From Candidatus Sulfurimonas baltica (GTDB taxonomy: Bacteria; Campylobacterota; Campylobacteria; Campylobacterales; Sulfurimonadaceae), in contig NZ_CP054492.1 of the NCBI RefSeq assembly GCF_015265455.1, positions 496,001-560,000 of the forward strand: a stretch of 64,000 nucleotides of DNA. Reading direction: 5' to 3'. Under the pieces are notes generated by a model that was not told the origin of the DNA, made no database searches, and saw only the letters and a list, made by a program, of their open reading frames with translations. Position numbers and translations under genes: made by a program. Below are positions 62,105-64,000 of this stretch, one piece after another; position 1 is the first letter of the stretch, and each line of letters starts with the position of its first letter.

Positions 62105-63201
62105 AAAGCACCTCCAACTGCATAAGCAGGAATAAGCATATAAGCCATAACAGGGATAAACTCATCATAGCTTTGTAAATCACGATTTGGAATATGAATG
62201 GTAATTCTATTGGATGTTTGGCTATTTTTTGATACACTTTGTGCTGTAGCTTTTATTGGGTGGATACCGTGATAAGGCTTCGGTAGAGGTAGCAAATGCA
62301 ATTGCTCTTCTGCCAACATATCAAATGGCTTATGCATAGTTGTTTGATGTATTCTAGAGTTAGCTGTGAAATCCAGCCAATCCATAACTTCCGCATTTGC
62401 ATTCTCCAAGGTCATTTTATAACCCATCATAGAGAGTCTAGTTTTAAACATGTTGTGAAAACTGTATCTCAAATAGTGATTAAATCTCTCAACCTTGCCC
62501 TTAGTTTGAGCACGATATGGCTTACAAACTTTAAGTTGCATTCCGCAATGTTTCTCTGCAAAGTCTCGAAACTGCTCATTAAATTTATGCTTACCAAATC
62601 CATAAGCATTTCTTTTAATAATTACTGTCTTCATGTTGTCATATAGACCTTCTTGTGGAACTCCACCGAAGTAACTAAATGCGTTCATATGACATTTTAT
62701 TAGGGTTTCTACTTTTTCATCAGATACATACTCAACATATGACGCTCGAGAATAGCCCATTGTTGCCACAAATGCAGACAAGCCTTCTTTTGGAAATTCT
62801 ACCCAGTCAACTTGCATCTGTTTACCAGGGTCTGTCTCAAACCTAACTAGCGGTTCTTCATCTTTTACTTTTTGGCGGAGCTCATGACGAAGCACAACAT
62901 CATTCATCCAGCGAAGTGAACCTCTATAGCCTAATTTCTGAATCTCTTGATAAATTGACGATGAAGGAATAGAAACACCTAGTTTATGTGCCTCTTCTAG
63001 CATTCTGGCAATATTTGGAAGGTATGGATCAACTGTTGTTTCAACTGCATCTCGTTTAATGACTGGAACATAGCCTTCAGGCATCTTTGCATATTTAGCA
63101 ACTGTATCTCTGTTAATGCCTAGTTTACGAGCTATGGCACTTTTACTAAGTCCATCTTTGAGCATTTTATGAATCATTTTTACTTCACCTTTTTTAAGCA
63201 T
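62095..63201 (-). CDS. istA: IstA-type transposase of the IS21 element
   Basis: The 368-residue transposase starts with an HTH (L-S-K-S-A-I-A-R-K-L-G-I-N-R-D-T-V). The rve-type core has D in M-Q-V-D-W-V-E-F, D in Y-D-N-M-K-T and E in K-G-K-V-E-R-F-N. It is at the short end for IstA (often 390-520), but no motif is missing. Confidence 0.9.
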   Translation of the reverse strand: MLKKGEVKMIHKMLKDGLSKSAIARKLGINRDTVAKYAKMPEGYVPVIKRDAVETTVDPYLPNIARMLEEAHKLGVSIPSSSIYQEIQKLGYRGSLRWMNDVVLRHELRQKVKDEEPLVRFETDPGKQMQVDWVEFPKEGLSAFVATMGYSRASYVEYVSDEKVETLIKCHMNAFSYFGGVPQEGLYDNMKTVIIKRNAYGFGKHKFNEQFRDFAEKHCGMQLKVCKPYRAQTKGKVERFNHYLRYSFHNMFKTRLSMMGYKMTLENANAEVMDWLDFTANSRIHQTTMHKPFDMLAEEQLHLLPLPKPYHGIHPIKATAQSVSKNSQTSNRITIHIPNRDLQSYDEFIPVMAYMLIPAYAVGGALWN

Positions 63202-63282
63202 TCATCTCCTTCCAAATTTTTGAAAAAAGACTTTAACAAAATTAATTTGTTTCTTTAAGCTTTTGGTTGTAAAAACTACTTT

Positions 63283-64000
63283 TTAGCAGCTTTCCGTACT
63301 GCCTATTTTAACTCCGCCGATGACAATAGTTCCAGAAGGGCTGTCCCCTACATTGATTTCATTAATAATGGTTGTAATCATTTGTGAAACTTGCTCTACA
63401 TTTTCTTCTGATTTATCATCTGTATGAAATAGGTTAATAGTGGGTGATAAGTCTTTTTTTAAAATTGGGTCGATTAAAACTAATCTTTCTTTATCGACAA
63501 GTCTAGTTACACTATGAGCCAAATCACCGTGAATATCTAAAAGTATAACACTACAATCATCTCTTAGAATGTCCCTGTAAATCATAGTTTTGAGAAGCTC
63601 ACTCTTACCACTTCCAGTTTTTCCAGTGACATATGAGTGTTTATATCTCTCTTCAGTAGGAATTATCTTCTCGAAGCTATCATCAAATGGATCAAGGATT
63701 GGATTCTGACTATTGTAAGATAAAGCTAGTTCCATTAACTCAGGGTCTTTTAGCCAATTTTTAAAAAGCTCATTATCGGTTTTATAGTCTTTATCTTTAA
63801 AGCTTACGGTGTCGTTTAGGCTAATTTTATTAGAATGATGAATAGCTCTTTGATTTAATACATCTTGCTGACTAAGGTCAAGGTAGTTATATTGATTACT
63901 ATAGCTTTTAACTTTAGATAAATCCAAAGATGCTAATTGTTGTGAGAAGTCTGTTAAGTTCTTGGCTATGTTGTTAACAAGCGAAATTCTATCTGGTTGG
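63283..64000 (-). pseudogene. Conjugation/translocation ATPase, 3' end cut by IS21, 5' end outside window
   Basis: The frame is open to the end of the window, so the start lies beyond 64000 (a TTG at 63927 is internal). It encodes a P-loop ATPase with Walker A G-K-T-G-S-G-K-S and Walker B S-V-I-L-L-D-I-H-G-D, like the VirB4/TraD/HerA group that drives DNA or protein transfer. The native sequence ends at I-V-I-G-G; the last residues are encoded by the IS21 end. The C-terminal half of the ATPase is missing, so it is likely inactive. Confidence 0.75.

Larger units (their letters stand above)
61233..63317 (-). mobile_element. IS21-family insertion sequence
   Basis: The left end at 61233-61252 starts GCGGAGTTAAATTCGG. 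The right end at 63298-63317, read as reverse complement, starts GCGGAGTTAAAATAGG; about 17 of 20 bases match. The element carries istA and istB. The bases just outside the two ends do not repeat, and each flank is a truncated gene. Confidence 0.75.

Noticed and set aside
1-64000. CRISPR array
   Set aside because: No set of regularly spaced repeats of 20-40 bases and no cas genes were seen.

Overview
The window reads as a piece of a low-GC Campylobacterota chromosome, most like Sulfurimonas or a close relative. The grounds are the nap gene order napA-G-H-B-F-L-D, the cheV-cheA(REC)-cheW cluster, an Mla-type cluster whose permease carries a STAS domain, a SprA/CJM1_0395-type metalloprotease, a DUF5718 protein, and two-domain GGDEF signalling proteins. 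The genus is inferred from family content only; there is no rRNA or tRNA in the window to confirm it.

Region 1 (1-40.2 kb) looks like core chromosome. In order it holds: a small unknown pair and a secreted DUF1566 protein; greA-argC-metallophosphoesterase; cheV-cheA-cheW; mlaE-mlaF-mlaD-lipoprotein with pepP; the periplasmic nitrate reductase operon on the minus strand (napA, G, H, B, F, L, a PAS protein, napD and two unknown genes), preceded by a Crp/Fnr regulator and a NarX/PilJ-like sensor; a diguanylate cyclase; SUI1, DUF1653, DUF5718, ABC-F and an Mqo-type dehydrogenase; a GNAT enzyme and a ParE-type toxin-antitoxin pair; a frameshifted TIGR03546/TIGR03545 membrane protein; two unknown genes behind a G10 tract; a SEC-C protein; pta-ackA; a cold-shock gene; the SprA-like protease and an S4 protein. 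The palindrome TACATGTA is strongly enriched here (18 copies by eye between 44 and 37,536) and was not seen in the rest of the window.

Region 2 (about 40.3-64 kb) is an accessory island. It starts with a tyrosine recombinase preceded by four copies of a 10-bp repeat and by a 3'-gene remnant. It then carries a 1518-aa DUF1566/FISUMP/PKD lipoprotein, a pile-up of transposases (IS4-like, IS110, IS5-like, IS256, IS21), an AbiE-type toxin-antitoxin pair, a CHASE-PAS-GGDEF protein, two HTH genes with long inverted repeats, and a phage/plasmid-type DNA module (DUF932, Gp157-like, Rad52-like, several microproteins). It ends in a transfer-type ATPase gene truncated by the IS21 copy. It is most simply an integrative element, now partly decayed and rearranged by insertion sequences.

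How the parts work together: Nap reduces nitrate in the periplasm with electrons from quinol via NapH/NapG and NapB. The regulator-sensor pair directly upstream, plus a perfect TTGAC-N4-GTCAA palindrome at about -41.5 of the predicted napA promoter, suggests a local nitrate or redox switch. The most interesting leads are this sensor/regulator/PAS arrangement, the TACATGTA word, the IS110 flank that may encode a bridge RNA, and the recombinase-proximal repeats with the duplicated integrase tail that outline the island.
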